Below, piece after piece: positions 31,482 to 31,918 of a DNA stretch of 31,918 nucleotides. The DNA comes from UMGS172 sp045587185 (GTDB lineage: Bacteria > Bacillota > Clostridia > Oscillospirales > Acutalibacteraceae): NCBI GenBank assembly GCA_045587185.1, contig JAZNBS010000019.1:1-31918 (forward strand), given 5' to 3'. The stretch's first letter is position 1. Each line of letters starts with the position of its first letter. The notes beneath the pieces were generated by a model. It had not been told where the DNA came from and made no database searches. It worked only from the letters and a program-made list of their open reading frames with translations. The position numbers and the translations under genes were made by a program.

Positions 31482-31636
31482 CCCATAGCACCTCGTAATT
31501 ACTTAAGTAAAGTATAATAATTTTATTGTGACATATCCACTGTCGTATGACAAAATTTGTGTCACTACTATAAAACCGATTCTCGTTCAAAATTCAATCC
31601 TTTTTTCAGAAAAATAAAAAAGACAAGATGAGGATT
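31482..31636. other. Intergenic region between the Mor-like gene and the IS end
   Basis: No gene is seen. It contains the inverted repeat GTGACA (31528-31533) / TGTCAC (31560-31565), which might be a regulator site. Short AT-rich tracts make promoter calls uncertain. Confidence 0.4.
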
Positions 31637-31918
31637 TGAACTGCCCCAATTTGTGCGGACAGCACAAAACACCCTAATGGTAGAAAAGATTAAATTTTAA
31701 GCAACGAACTGACATCGCATTTCAAGTGGTGTCAGTTTTGTTTTTAGTTGGATACGCTGATGATTGTAGAAATGGATGTACTCACCTATGAGGAGGCGCG
31801 CCTCCTCATAGGTCTGAAGTTTCACTCGGTAAATACATTCTGTTTTGAGAATTGAAAAGAAATTTTCTGCCAAAGCATTGTCATAAGGATTACCACGTCT
31901 TGACATTGACGGCGTAAT
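31637..31918 (-). mobile_element. IS3-family insertion sequence, one end (runs past the window)
   Basis: The terminal inverted repeat begins TGAACTGCCCCAATTTGTGC at 31637, in the style of IS3-family ends. The C-terminal end of OrfB follows on the minus strand. The other end lies beyond the window. Confidence 0.75.
31697..31918 (-). CDS. IS3-family transposase OrfB, C-terminal end (partial)
   Basis: The C-terminal 73 residues of a DDE integrase-core transposase. Visible: SMSRRGNPYDNALAENFFSI (the typical IS3 SMSRKGNPYDNA motif with the catalytic Glu in AENFF) and the closing IHFYNHQRIQLKTKLTPLEM. The frame stays open to the window edge, so the gene begins outside. Its stop lies 60 bases inside the element end. 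Catalyses IS transposition; activity cannot be judged from the fragment. Confidence 0.92.
   Translation of the reverse strand: MTPSMSRRGNPYDNALAENFFSILKTECIYRVKLQTYEEARLLIGEYIHFYNHQRIQLKTKLTPLEMRCQFVA

Overview
The window looks like a chromosomal segment of an anaerobic, Gram-positive gut-type Clostridia, probably Oscillospiraceae/Ruminococcaceae-like. This is an inference from FeoB with its small Cys-rich partner, pyruvate phosphate dikinase, type III pantothenate kinase, UppP, YibE/F, a UPF0340 protein, Shine-Dalgarno sites close to AGGAGG, textbook sigma-A promoters and a class A-like RNase P RNA. Gene order is mostly housekeeping, in short operons separated by clear Rho-independent terminators.

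Layout: 1-1373 is the end of a ferrous iron uptake operon (feoB, Cys-rich protein). 1422-2295 holds rnpB on the minus strand, a frameshifted XRE regulator and the promoter of a YibE/F membrane protein (2318-3577). A tRNA-Pro(CGG) with a consensus promoter and terminator follows at 3858. On the minus strand is a BspA-like leucine-rich-repeat lipoprotein with 29 repeats (4100-6589). Then come an aldo/keto reductase, a GT2 glycosyltransferase, rsmA, a minus-strand trio of small unknown proteins (9710-10742), a phosphodiesterase plus KtrB/TrkH-type potassium transporter, a polyprenyl-phosphate sugar transferase, a sugar nucleotidyltransferase and a UPF0340 protein. 15810-16470 is a small accessory patch: a broken Cys-rich ORF, a palindromic dyad and a ribbon-helix-helix protein. 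uppP-coaX, a 25-cysteine protein of unknown function and an orphan SUKH-fold protein follow.

The most unusual locus is 19733-26897. It has a divergent S1-domain gene followed by a compact, intact set of phage head genes: TerS, TerL, portal, a protease-like protein, major capsid, and three connector/neck proteins. The set stops at a terminator. There is no tail, lysis, integrase, replication or repressor gene, and ppdK begins straight after. This gene content matches a tailless DNA-packaging capsid, as in capsid-forming PICIs or a domesticated, GTA-like head module, rather than a prophage.

ppdK (27150-29774) shows the codon bias of a highly expressed gene. It is followed by a palindromic intergenic repeat of about 200 bp and then an accessory tail: two unknown proteins (one a Ser/Asp-rich lipoprotein), a Mor-like regulator and the end of an IS3-family insertion sequence cut by the window edge.
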